DNA of 64,000 nucleotides from Lachancea dasiensis (Eukaryota; Ascomycota; Saccharomycetes; Saccharomycetales; Saccharomycetaceae), in contig LT598457.1 in NCBI GenBank assembly GCA_900074725.1, positions 1,302,001-1,366,000 on the forward strand, given 5' to 3'. This document shows, piece after piece, positions 1-9,092 of the stretch; positions within the stretch are counted from its first letter, which is position 1; each line of letters begins with the position of its first letter. The notes beneath the pieces are model-generated. The model saw only the letters and a list, made by a program, of their open reading frames with translations, was not told the DNA's origin and ran no database searches. The position numbers and the translations under genes are program-made.

Positions 1-3000
1 AGCTTGGAGACGATCATCTGTGATATCGGGAGGAATTTCCTGGAAGCACTGGGCCTTTACTACGCTTCGTACAAACATGTGACGCTGCGGTCTCCGGGCG
101 CCATGGGAGGCGCTTCGATCTCAAAGACTGCATTGATGCGTCAACCACAATTGACCACAACCTCTTCATCATCTTCGAGAATTTTATCAAATTCTCTAGA
201 CACCAATACGGGCTCATCACTAAAGCGAAGTACGTCGTTCAAGTCGTTAGGACTCAATTCTGGCTCTTCTGACCAAATGAAAGCCAAAGCTCGCCAATAT
301 AAGATTTTCGGCAATTTCAAGTTACTGGCTGGTAGATACATGGACGCCATGCAAAACTTTGCCGAAGCAGCCTCTACACTACACAAATTTCATGATCACA
401 TTTGGCTGGGTAGCGCCTTAGAGGGACTTGCAATTTCCATGCTTTTGCTAACTTATCTGCGTGTCCCCTTTCAGGTACCTCCCTTCGTTTCTGCCATTTG
501 TCCTCTCAAAGAGTTTGAAGCAAATAGCTCTCAAACAGGGAGTGCACCGCGGAGCAGCATGGCTTCCGCAAGTGTCCAATCGCCAAGGAACTCGATGAGT
601 TCAATTTCCTCAAAAATTGCTGTTATAGAGTCCCAAAATGTGGCCTTGCCACTACTGATAAAATGCATTAGCGAAAAAGTCTTGCATTATTACGAAGTAA
701 GTTTATCTCACAATACCGAATTCGCCCCACAAATTGTGTATTGTGAACACATATTACGCGTTGCCCGGTTTATGTCATACTGTCATTCTCATTCAGAACT
801 TGAGAAGGATCTTTTAAAAAACGGAGCCAACTACCAGCCGGTCGCCTCGGAATTGAACTTGGGTGGGAGTTCACTGAAAAACTATTTTTCAAAGTGGGAA
901 ATATGTCACTATACCAATCGTCTATTTGAACTGCAGCTCAAGCAGATGGACCTTGGCTCTCAAATAAAGGTTTACACTTCCCTAGCACTTATTTACAGGG
1001 ATTTGAACTTTGAGCGAAAACAAGCTTTTATTTCCAGGATTCTTCTTGTGAGCTTACTGCCACGCCACGCATCTGAGTCCTTATTAATACACGGTGATTT
1101 GCACAACAACAAAGTTGAATGCTTACTTGAGGCTTATGGTGTTAATCGGAGTCCTGAAAAATCTATCGACGATGCTGCGAGATGTTCTTGGGTGATTCTC
1201 CAGAAGAATGTTTTGATGCTGGCTATTAACATGGCTTCTAAGGCTAAAGACGGACAGAAAGTTTGTGAATATTCATTGCTACTCTTGCAAAAATACTCTC
1301 ATGCTCTCACGCAACATGAGCAAAAGACGATACTTCAAAATAATATTTTGGCCTTTTCAGCTACTACAAAAGATATAGCGTATTGGGACCCATTTGTATT
1401 AAGGAAGCTCTATATTGTCCAACTTGAGAATCACAAAGTTGTTCCGCAGAAAAAGCTCATTAGTAATGGTAAGGATCAAGAAATTACCCAGCATAATTCC
1501 CAGGTTTTCAATCCTTTCCGAAACTATGGAGTGCGTGATACAGCGTCAAAGCCAAAATCGGCAACAGCTGCATCTAGTTTTTTACTGGGAGAGACGGCGG
1601 AAATGGTGTTAGGCTTCCAAAATCCTTTCAAGTTTGATTTGATTGTGACCCATCTTTCGTTTGAGGAATGTGACAAGCAGTATGTCGATTTTTTGAGCAG
1701 TAGCGTGAGACGAGAACTACCTTTCACCGTAAAGCCCAATTCTTTGGCATCCATTCACCTGCCTGTCTCTTTCAGCAAAGAAGTCAGCACTAAGCATGTT
1801 ATCCAACGCCTAAATATTGGAGTTTTTGGCCTTGAGCCGACGCCATTCAATATAGTTACGGCAGAAAGAATGCGAAACGAAAGTTCAGAAGAAAGTGGTA
1901 GGGGTAAGTATGGAACCTTTGAGTTCAGAGTTATTCGAGAACAACCGGATTTGGAGTTTGTTGGTAGTACTTTTAACGATAATTGCCAAATGATGTTAGA
2001 AGGCACCAAAGAAACGTTTAAAATTGTTTTAAGGAACCAGTCTCTTAGCCAATCTGCCAATTACTTGCATTTTAGTCACACAACTAATATTGAAACCAAC
2101 CTAAGTGTGGATTACTGGAAGAAGTTACCACCGGACGATCTTTATGACGTGGAAAAGCAGCTAATATGGCTGAAACAAGACTGCTTGAAGATATGTGACA
2201 TCCCTGATGAAATCGCTGCGAATTCTAGTATAGAGCTAACCGTTGATCTTGATATAACACAGGCTCCATTTGATTTCAAGAACTTCGATATCATTATCGA
2301 ATATGGGTTTAGACCAGCCCATGACGACCATTTTGCCTTCACCAAAACACTTACCATACCTTTCAACATAACCTTGAAAAGGAGTTTGGAGGTTTCCAGT
2401 CTAGAGGTGATTCCATTGCCTGAGCCGTTTCCGGCTGGTGATAACAGCATACTACATGCTTCTGATACAGAAAAGCTTAACTTTAATAAAGGTGCTCTTC
2501 TACTGTTGGACATTCGCAATTCGTGGGATGAAAGTGCTACCGTGCGCTTATGCTGTGATAAATTCTCTAGCAATCCACAAACGTTAACTGCTCAGAGTAC
2601 CAAGAGATTTGTTGTTCCTATAGAAAAGCTGGATGCATCCTTTTCGTGGAGCTCCAAAGAAATACCGAAGCTCGTAGGGGGACGCCAGTTTGTCAGTAGC
2701 GGAATGACTCGAGATCAAGTAGTTGCTATGCGAAGAAATTTTTGGTGTCGCGAAATACTCCTTCAGTTCCTGAAATGCGAGTGGAAATTTCACGATGTAC
2801 GTGCCACCCATGGCGAAGTGTGCTTTCGTCAACATCTCGATAAGGTCGACGCTCGAACCGTGGACATACTGTGCCAGCAGCGAGATGCTCCGTATCACGT
2901 GCAAATCTCTTCTCCTCAAGCTACAATAAGAATGGGCGAAACACTGAAGCTTACGGCGTGCGTCACAGCCAATACGCATCATCCAAAGTACGCTGAAGGA

Positions 3001-3237
3001 ATGGTTCAGCTAGATTTCTTACTCTACAACCGTCACACGGGACTAGCGTTGCCAAAATCTAATACCAGATTACTATACAATGGTCAGCTTTCTCATCTTG
3101 TGGACCCCACTACAGGTATTGCAGTCAATCTGGACATTCTGCCCATTGATACAGGAGAGTTTGAGGTAGGATGTTGTGTTGACGAGACTCATTTTAATGA
3201 TGAGCCTGTATATTTTCGTGTTGAACGATCTCATTAA
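1..3237 (+). CDS. TRS120: TRAPPII subunit Trs120 (5' end outside window)
   Basis: The reading frame is open from the first base of the window, so the N-terminus lies upstream and about 1,078 codons are present; S. cerevisiae Trs120 is about 1,290 residues, so roughly 200 are missing. Trs120 is a large subunit of the TRAPPII tethering complex, which activates the Rab GTPases Ypt31/32 at the late Golgi. The visible part has the expected layout: a helical N-terminal half containing a Ser-rich low-complexity stretch (about residues 40-80), followed by a beta-rich C-terminal half. The stop codon lies 129 bp before the PET123 ATG on the same strand, so the PET123 promoter must be very short or lie inside TRS120. 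Identification rests on overall similarity and on the neighbourhood (YDR407C). Confidence 0.88.
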   Translation, partial: SLETIICDIGRNFLEALGLYYASYKHVTLRSPGAMGGASISKTALMRQPQLTTTSSSSSRILSNSLDTNTGSSLKRSTSFKSLGLNSGSSDQMKAKARQYKIFGNFKLLAGRYMDAMQNFAEAASTLHKFHDHIWLGSALEGLAISMLLLTYLRVPFQVPPFVSAICPLKEFEANSSQTGSAPRSSMASASVQSPRNSMSSISSKIAVIESQNVALPLLIKCISEKVLHYYEVSLSHNTEFAPQIVYCEHILRVARFMSYCHSHSELEKDLLKNGANYQPVASELNLGGSSLKNYFSKWEICHYTNRLFELQLKQMDLGSQIKVYTSLALIYRDLNFERKQAFISRILLVSLLPRHASESLLIHGDLHNNKVECLLEAYGVNRSPEKSIDDAARCSWVILQKNVLMLAINMASKAKDGQKVCEYSLLLLQKYSHALTQHEQKTILQNNILAFSATTKDIAYWDPFVLRKLYIVQLENHKVVPQKKLISNGKDQEITQHNSQVFNPFRNYGVRDTASKPKSATAASSFLLGETAEMVLGFQNPFKFDLIVTHLSFEECDKQYVDFLSSSVRRELPFTVKPNSLASIHLPVSFSKEVSTKHVIQRLNIGVFGLEPTPFNIVTAERMRNESSEESGRGKYGTFEFRVIREQPDLEFVGSTFNDNCQMMLEGTKETFKIVLRNQSLSQSANYLHFSHTTNIETNLSVDYWKKLPPDDLYDVEKQLIWLKQDCLKICDIPDEIAANSSIELTVDLDITQAPFDFKNFDIIIEYGFRPAHDDHFAFTKTLTIPFNITLKRSLEVSSLEVIPLPEPFPAGDNSILHASDTEKLNFNKGALLLLDIRNSWDESATVRLCCDKFSSNPQTLTAQSTKRFVVPIEKLDASFSWSSKEIPKLVGGRQFVSSGMTRDQVVAMRRNFWCREILLQFLKCEWKFHDVRATHGEVCFRQHLDKVDARTVDILCQQRDAPYHVQISSPQATIRMGETLKLTACVTANTHHPKYAEGMVQLDFLLYNRHTGLALPKSNTRLLYNGQLSHLVDPTTGIAVNLDILPIDTGEFEVGCCVDETHFNDEPVYFRVERSH

Positions 3238-3366
3238 GATCTATGTTCTTAAGTGGATCAAATTTTATTTGCACGCTATGTTCGTGATTCCCTCGATGTT
3301 CTGGTCAAAGATCGCACGGCCAAGCAAGATAGTTTCGCCCTATTAAGCCAATTACTGCAAGATAGA

Positions 3367-4281
3367 ATGGGCAAAGGTGCAGCAAAGTATGGGATGAAAA
3401 GTGGTATTTTACCAGAGGCCCGTGCAATTTTGAAGAATCCTACCGTTAGGCAAACAGATGTCCTACAAAAACTTAAAGCTCCAAAAGCAAAAGGTACAGA
3501 TGGTGTAGGTTTTGCAAAGAACATCGACCACCCCAGAGGCTCTCATAGGTTTCCTCCACAAACTAAGTTTGTCGATGTGGAGAAACTCATTGCTTCTACC
3601 GTTCCAGAGCCGCAACAGCCGAAAGTTCCAAAAACATCACAACAGGAGGCTAAACAGAATAAGGCACAAATACGTAGATCGTACTTGTCAGACTCTTTCA
3701 GGAAGGAGGAACAGCGTGTGCTGAGGCAAGCAGAGCTCTTGAAAGAGAAGGAGGCTCGTTTGCATGAAGAAAAGCAACTAGAGCTAGCAACGCTGAACCA
3801 GAGTCGCTCCAGTGACCTCACAGTTCCAACTTTACACAACCTGTTATCGGGTCCGCTAATTCGCCCAAGAACTCCTGAAGAACAGGAGATATTGCAAATG
3901 AAGCGCAAGCAGAACCGCGACGTTTTACAGCTAAAGGCCAAAGAGCGCAGGCTAGATAATTTGCTAAAATTGTACCATGTCACCGACGAGTTCATCGTTA
4001 CGGAGGGCCAACTCATGAAAAAAATTGAAGAAGCTTTTGCCAACGAGTCGTCGGAAGCTCTCAGAACTAAGCTCAGCGTTGGAACGGCGAGACCAAGGAC
4101 CAAAAACGAAAAGGCTCTCGGAGACGCATTATTTGGGTCTCTTGGCGGTGGCAACTTCGTGGGACTACCATCAATCAAGGATTATGTCTCAGGTGAGATG
4201 AATACCTTTGCTAGAGATGTGGAAAGAAAGAATCAAGCTCTTCAGGAGCAAAGAAAAACGAACATGGACACTATCTTATAG
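3367..4281 (+). CDS. PET123: Mitochondrial small ribosomal subunit protein Pet123 (mS26)
   Basis: Pet123 is a fungal mitoribosome small-subunit protein needed for mitochondrial translation. The product is 304 residues; the S. cerevisiae protein is 318. The start was chosen at the ATG opening MGKGAAKYGMKSG, because the yeast protein begins almost identically. Conserved blocks follow: a basic N-terminal domain (about residues 1-60), a long charged, probably coiled-coil middle (about 100-160), the segment around SSDLT, and the block LYHVTDEFIVTEGQLMKKI. The frame stays open for 38 more codons upstream (from 3253) but contains no ATG there. SME1 lies next to it in convergent orientation, the same pair as YOR158W-YOR159C in S. 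cerevisiae. Confidence 0.93.
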   Translation: MGKGAAKYGMKSGILPEARAILKNPTVRQTDVLQKLKAPKAKGTDGVGFAKNIDHPRGSHRFPPQTKFVDVEKLIASTVPEPQQPKVPKTSQQEAKQNKAQIRRSYLSDSFRKEEQRVLRQAELLKEKEARLHEEKQLELATLNQSRSSDLTVPTLHNLLSGPLIRPRTPEEQEILQMKRKQNRDVLQLKAKERRLDNLLKLYHVTDEFIVTEGQLMKKIEEAFANESSEALRTKLSVGTARPRTKNEKALGDALFGSLGGGNFVGLPSIKDYVSGEMNTFARDVERKNQALQEQRKTNMDTIL

Positions 4282-4413
4282 AAAATTATCAAGGTGTTTA
4301 TCATGGTACATGTAAAAGTCCTGTATATAGTAAATTGACGATGCCTGCTTCTATAAGTGGCCACAGCGCAGGTGAACTGAGATCATATGCACCTATGATA
4401 ATGCGGCCATGCG

Positions 4414-4426
4414 CCCCCCCCCCCCC
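4414..4426. repeat. Poly(C) tract, 13 bases
   Basis: An uninterrupted run of 13 C residues lies in the 244-bp spacer between the convergent genes PET123 and SME1. Long C/G homopolymers are rare in yeast DNA compared with A/T runs. Its exact length may be a sequencing artefact. Confidence 0.9.
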
Positions 4427-4525
4427 AAGAGAATTGCTTCACAGGTACAATTATTTTAGAAACCTCTTTGCTACTAAATGCATTGCTAGCAAACATGCTG
4501 CGTCTGGTTGCCTAATATTTCCCAA

Positions 4526-4810
4526 TTATTCAGATGCTGGCGTAATCAAGGTGATATTGTCTCCCTTCAATAAAATCCTACCCAGCTTCAAAGCCTCCCC
4601 TGGCAGCTCAGAGCCAGTTTTCAAATCAATGGGAACTTCCAATGCATCATCGATGACCACATTCATGAACTCGTCAAATCCGCTGATCTTCCCTCGTATT
4701 CTCATATGTACTTGTTCAAAAAGCCATATATTAACCAGCGTTTGCTGCTGAAGGAAGTTGAATATACAATTGATTGGTGGTACTGTAACTTTGGAAGCTG
4801 ATGAAGACAT
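4526..4810 (-). CDS. SME1: Spliceosomal Sm protein E (SmE)
   Basis: SmE is one of the seven Sm proteins that form the ring on U1, U2, U4 and U5 snRNAs. The 94-residue product equals the S. cerevisiae length. It carries the near-invariant VPPINCIFNFLQQQT opening (residues 10-24), the Sm1 motif (IWLFEQ... through GFDEFMNVVIDDA, about residues 28-55) and the Sm2 motif ILLKGDNITLI near the C-terminus. A single exon with an ATG start encodes it. It lies tail-to-tail with PET123 and head-to-head with MTR10, as in S. cerevisiae (YOR158-160). Confidence 0.97.
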   Translation of the reverse strand: MSSSASKVTVPPINCIFNFLQQQTLVNIWLFEQVHMRIRGKISGFDEFMNVVIDDALEVPIDLKTGSELPGEALKLGRILLKGDNITLITPASE

Positions 4811-6022
4811 TTGCTATCAAATAATGGAGGTAGATCGACGGTGAAAGCGGTGCCCATGCTGCTTAATTCTTGTACAATTCATAAAGCCGAGGTTATTTTA
4901 TAACGCATCTAATAACAAGCACTACACACGGCCCGGTCAGGTACCATTCGATATACACAACCTGCGACGCTCTACAAGGCTCAGCGTACTAGCCCTCGCT
5001 GTAGCGAGACGAAAAGCTCTTTATGGCATGTTGTATTTCACATGAGAGCTTACCATTAGTCGAATAACTTGGACCATCCATACTGTATGAAGCAAAAATT
5101 AGTTCAAGATATAAGTTTACACCATACCGATAATGATTCTACCATTAACAATAGTAACCCAATGCATGAACCTAGCAATGGTAATTATCTTGCTAAAGAG
5201 GTTGTTCGATTGTCGTCAGACATCGTAAAGAATCTTCTGGTTATGATTAGGGATCTAGAAGTATGAAGTGACTTTTTAGTTCTCTCTCCATGGCTTACAA
5301 TATTCGTTTATATCTGGCACATGTCGCCGGTACTTACACAAACTTTTGCAGGAATAATGTGTGTGGAATAAGGCTTATCTAACCCAACAACCCTACCTAA
5401 CAATAAATGGCTGGGGTTTTGAATGGCCGGAAGCGCTCAGCGTACCATTTCCATCCAATCACTACTTCTGTGGATCGCTTTTGGTCGATTATTCACCTGG
5501 CACACTATTGTTTTACTGGCGTGGTCAACATCACTTCGTGCCTTTCTGACACTACTCTAATGTTTGTCATGATTAGATCTGACTTTTCGTATACATGATA
5601 AATTTATCAAGTCGCGTCTATATTACCCCACCCATTACCAGCTATCACCGAACAAAACGAGTCCATCAGCTCTAGTTATATTTTGAATCCCGTCCGGAAG
5701 TTTAACCCCAAGGTCGTTGAAACGACATCTCAACCAGAAATTGACATTACCGTGTCACCTTGGGATTTATTACCTTGAGATTTACGACCTTGATACTACA
5801 GTGTGTACGATTTAGCAGCCCAGCAGTATTTAAGCAGTGATAGATCACTTCCCTCAGATAGTCCAAACGGGCGTTTACCAAACCGTTTTTTATACCCTGA
5901 CATTTACCGTTAGTGGTGATAAACAAAGTTTCGTTAAGACGATTCCATTTCAAAATGTATGGCGGATCTGGTACAGTTGGGGCGATTCTCGTCAAACAAT
6001 AATTCATGCCAAGCCTATCCCA
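4811..6022. other. Divergent intergenic region SME1/MTR10
   Basis: This 1.2-kb spacer separates the divergent genes SME1 and MTR10 and must hold both promoters. I see no tRNA, LTR or convincing gene. A 65-codon open frame (5069-5266, +) starts with ATG but has no recognisable domain. The 62 codons before the MTR10 ATG are open in frame but contain no ATG and look non-conserved. Confidence 0.6.
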
Positions 6023-8923
6023 ATGTCAGATACAATCAATGACTTGAAGTCGGCACTGCAGTGTACAACATCAATCTCAGATCGTGAAACAAAAAAACAA
6101 GCTCTGCAGTACTTGGAAAAATTCCAAAAGGCACCAGAAGCTTGGTTAGTTTGCCATAGCTTGCTGAGCGCAGGAGAGGACCAGTATGGGCTAGAGTTAC
6201 TTGTATTTGCGGCTCAAACATTGAGAAATAAAGTAACGTACGATCTAGCGCAGTTAGATGGTGGAATAGGCGATTTCAAGACATCTCTTTTGGACCTTAT
6301 TGTCAAGCATTCTCAAAAGTTGATTGTCACGCAGCTATGCATTGCCCTGGCAAGACTAGCGATACAGCATTTGGAATGGAGAAATCCCATTTCAGAGATC
6401 ATAGAGAGTTTGAATCAATTTCCCCATAAATTGGTAGAATTCTTGAAGATTTTACCCGAAGAGACACTCGATATCAAGTCAACGCCGCTAAGCGAAGACG
6501 AGTTTCAGTCCAGAACACATGAGTTGATAGATCAGATTGCCGAAAATGTGATGGGGTACTTGGTTAGTCTTATAGACACTCTGAACACCCCGTCAGCGAT
6601 GGTTACGGTGTCACAATTGCTAAGGTGCATTAACTCGTGGGCTTATGAAGTACCAATACACCAATTAATTAGCATTAACAGCCTCATCTCTCTTGTATTT
6701 CACGTTTTGAACTCTGCTCATGATAGCGACACTGAGACTTTTGACGTGGCAGTGGAATGCTTGTGTACAATCGTTAAGGAAACACGAGACGTGGCTGACG
6801 AGAGTGTAATCGCAGCACTTTATGAACAACTGATGGCAGTGCAGAGTAACATTTGCCCCATGGACCGCATTTCTGATCTGGAAGAGTATGAAGATATCAT
6901 GGACGGCCTTACGAGATTGTTTGCAGAAGCGGGTGAAGCGTGGTGTGTTTTTATTGCAAAGAACCCCCATGTATTCAAGCCTTTGGTGACAGGACTTTTG
7001 TTTCTTACGTGCAAGAATACTGACCTTGACGTCGTCAAGTATGCGTTTCCATTCTGGTTCAATCTAAAGCAAATGTTAGTGCTACCTCGTTTTAAAGATC
7101 AAAGGTCCGCTTACCAAGATATATTCACAGAGCTAATTGATGGTATCATCGCGCATCTACGTTATCCGTACGGAAACTTTCTTAATAACGAAGAACAGGA
7201 TAAGTTCAAGGAGTTCCGCTACGACATGGGGGGTGTCTTGAAAGATTGTACCGCAGTCGTGGGTTCATCAAAGGCCCTCGGTCGACCATATGAAAAGATT
7301 ATAAGCGCACTGAACAAGCCTGATCCGCTAACGCAGTGGCAAGACTTAGAAGCTCCTCTGTTCTCCTTGAGAACTATGGCACAAGAGGTTTCTAAGAGTG
7401 AACACGTCATGCTACCCCAGCTTTTTCAAATTTTGTGTAATTTGCCTGAGCATCCTAAAATAAGGTATGCGACCACCTTAGTACTTGGAAGGTACACCGA
7501 ATGGTCGGCAAACCACCCAGAATACCTCGAGATGGAACTCAGTTATATTTTCAGTGGCTTTCAACATGCCAATGGTGATGTTGATATCTTAACAGCATCC
7601 TCACACGCCCTGATGTACTTTTGTCAGGACTGTAGCTCGTTGTTAAGTGATTTTGTTGAGCAACTAATAGACTTTTACTGGAAAATCGAATCTATTGTGG
7701 AGACGCAATCCTTATTTGAGGTGTGCCAAGGGCTAAGCTGCGTGATTAATCGTCAGCCAGACGACCGCGTAGGACCAACGTTGGAACACTTCCTCAATCC
7801 GCATTTACAAAAACTAGCCTCTTCAATAAGCAGATGGAAAGAGGGTTCAACCAATAATTCTGTTGCGGCAGAAGTTTGCGATAATATTGATTTGATTTTT
7901 GCCATATTTGAGGAGCTGAGACCACGGTTCGAAACACCCGAGCTGGGTAAGGAGCCTCTTGAAACCTACATATGTGCTATTTGGGATGCCTTACATGGAT
8001 TACTGGTGAATGAAAAGGCTATGACTAACTATGCTATAGCAGAAATTGCGATGAAATGGGTTCGTAAGGTCTTTTTAAATTTTCACACATTCATTGGTTC
8101 TATTTTACCTTCAGTTGCTAATTTTCTAACGGAGGGTTACGCCAAAACTGGGTTTGGCGTCTACCTGTGGTGCTCTGGGTCTCTCATTGCAGTTTTTGGT
8201 GATGATGAGTCGTTCCCAGTTGACCCACATACCAAAGAGGCAGTTTGGCAATTTGCTTGTGCACAATGCGTCACATTCATGGGTACCTTTAGTAAATTGA
8301 CTGATTCGAATCTGGAAGAGTACCAAGAATCAATACAGGACTTCTTCCTAATGATGACCGATGTGGTGATGTTTTTTCCAGACAGATTCCTGACATCTGA
8401 AGCATTGCTAGGACCCGTTGTTACTTTAGGACTTACATTCGTGACCAAGCTACCGAATTACGATGCCTACATTACAATCATACGGTTTTTGGATGACGTG
8501 TTGTCGTGGGGTTTTGAAACGCCTCCAATATCAACTGCGGCATTGGATATCGTTCCCGAGGAATGGAAAGAAATGGTTCTGCGTGATGTTATTCGGTCAC
8601 AAGGATCCCAACTGGTTTACGCGATTATGCTGGGGTTAGTTACAACGTTTAGCAACGACTCTCACCCGGATGCGATTGGCTGCGTAATGAAGTGCTTGAA
8701 ACTGTGCTTGAAATGTTCTGGCGGCAATACCACAGTTGTGCTAGAATGGCTCAGTAATGCTATGAATGGTATCGGTCAAGTTACCGATAAAGAACGCGCA
8801 AACCTCTTGACCATTGTTGGAAATGGGTTGCCACAAAAAGACATGAGGCGAGTAAGGAATGGTTTGAAAGATTTTGTCAGCTGGTATAGGAGAAAAAACA
8901 TTTCACCTAGGTTGCATTCATAA
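6023..8923 (+). CDS. MTR10: Karyopherin Mtr10 (importin-beta family)
   Basis: Mtr10 is the nuclear import receptor for SR-like mRNA-binding proteins such as Npl3 and takes part in tRNA retrograde import; human transportin-SR is the counterpart. The chosen ATG gives 966 residues; S. cerevisiae Mtr10 is 972. The N-terminal part (about residues 1-110) is the importin-beta N-terminal/exportin-like region with KKQALQYLEKFQKAPEAW, followed by HEAT-like helical repeats to the end. Earlier in-frame codons have no ATG, so this start is well supported. It is divergent from SME1 and convergent with PNS1. Confidence 0.96.
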   Translation: MSDTINDLKSALQCTTSISDRETKKQALQYLEKFQKAPEAWLVCHSLLSAGEDQYGLELLVFAAQTLRNKVTYDLAQLDGGIGDFKTSLLDLIVKHSQKLIVTQLCIALARLAIQHLEWRNPISEIIESLNQFPHKLVEFLKILPEETLDIKSTPLSEDEFQSRTHELIDQIAENVMGYLVSLIDTLNTPSAMVTVSQLLRCINSWAYEVPIHQLISINSLISLVFHVLNSAHDSDTETFDVAVECLCTIVKETRDVADESVIAALYEQLMAVQSNICPMDRISDLEEYEDIMDGLTRLFAEAGEAWCVFIAKNPHVFKPLVTGLLFLTCKNTDLDVVKYAFPFWFNLKQMLVLPRFKDQRSAYQDIFTELIDGIIAHLRYPYGNFLNNEEQDKFKEFRYDMGGVLKDCTAVVGSSKALGRPYEKIISALNKPDPLTQWQDLEAPLFSLRTMAQEVSKSEHVMLPQLFQILCNLPEHPKIRYATTLVLGRYTEWSANHPEYLEMELSYIFSGFQHANGDVDILTASSHALMYFCQDCSSLLSDFVEQLIDFYWKIESIVETQSLFEVCQGLSCVINRQPDDRVGPTLEHFLNPHLQKLASSISRWKEGSTNNSVAAEVCDNIDLIFAIFEELRPRFETPELGKEPLETYICAIWDALHGLLVNEKAMTNYAIAEIAMKWVRKVFLNFHTFIGSILPSVANFLTEGYAKTGFGVYLWCSGSLIAVFGDDESFPVDPHTKEAVWQFACAQCVTFMGTFSKLTDSNLEEYQESIQDFFLMMTDVVMFFPDRFLTSEALLGPVVTLGLTFVTKLPNYDAYITIIRFLDDVLSWGFETPPISTAALDIVPEEWKEMVLRDVIRSQGSQLVYAIMLGLVTTFSNDSHPDAIGCVMKCLKLCLKCSGGNTTVVLEWLSNAMNGIGQVTDKERANLLTIVGNGLPQKDMRRVRNGLKDFVSWYRRKNISPRLHS

Positions 8924-9092
8924 TAATTTGCATAATCTCCGATTCACAGTTATATGGGCAAAGATGATGGCACAACGTTGACGTTCTCAGCCAATGGTGA
9001 GATTTCGTTTGAGCATAGATTTACAAAGTAGTGGGAGTATAAAAGTGCCTAACGGCAAATAATTAATTGTTAGTGTCCTGCTGATGCTGCCG

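Noticed and set aside
5069-5266. 65-codon plus-strand frame between SME1 and MTR10
   Set aside because: Short, no recognisable motif, located in a divergent promoter region; no supporting context.
5837-6022. 62-codon N-terminal extension of MTR10
   Set aside because: Open in frame but without any ATG; the downstream ATG gives the family-typical length and start.
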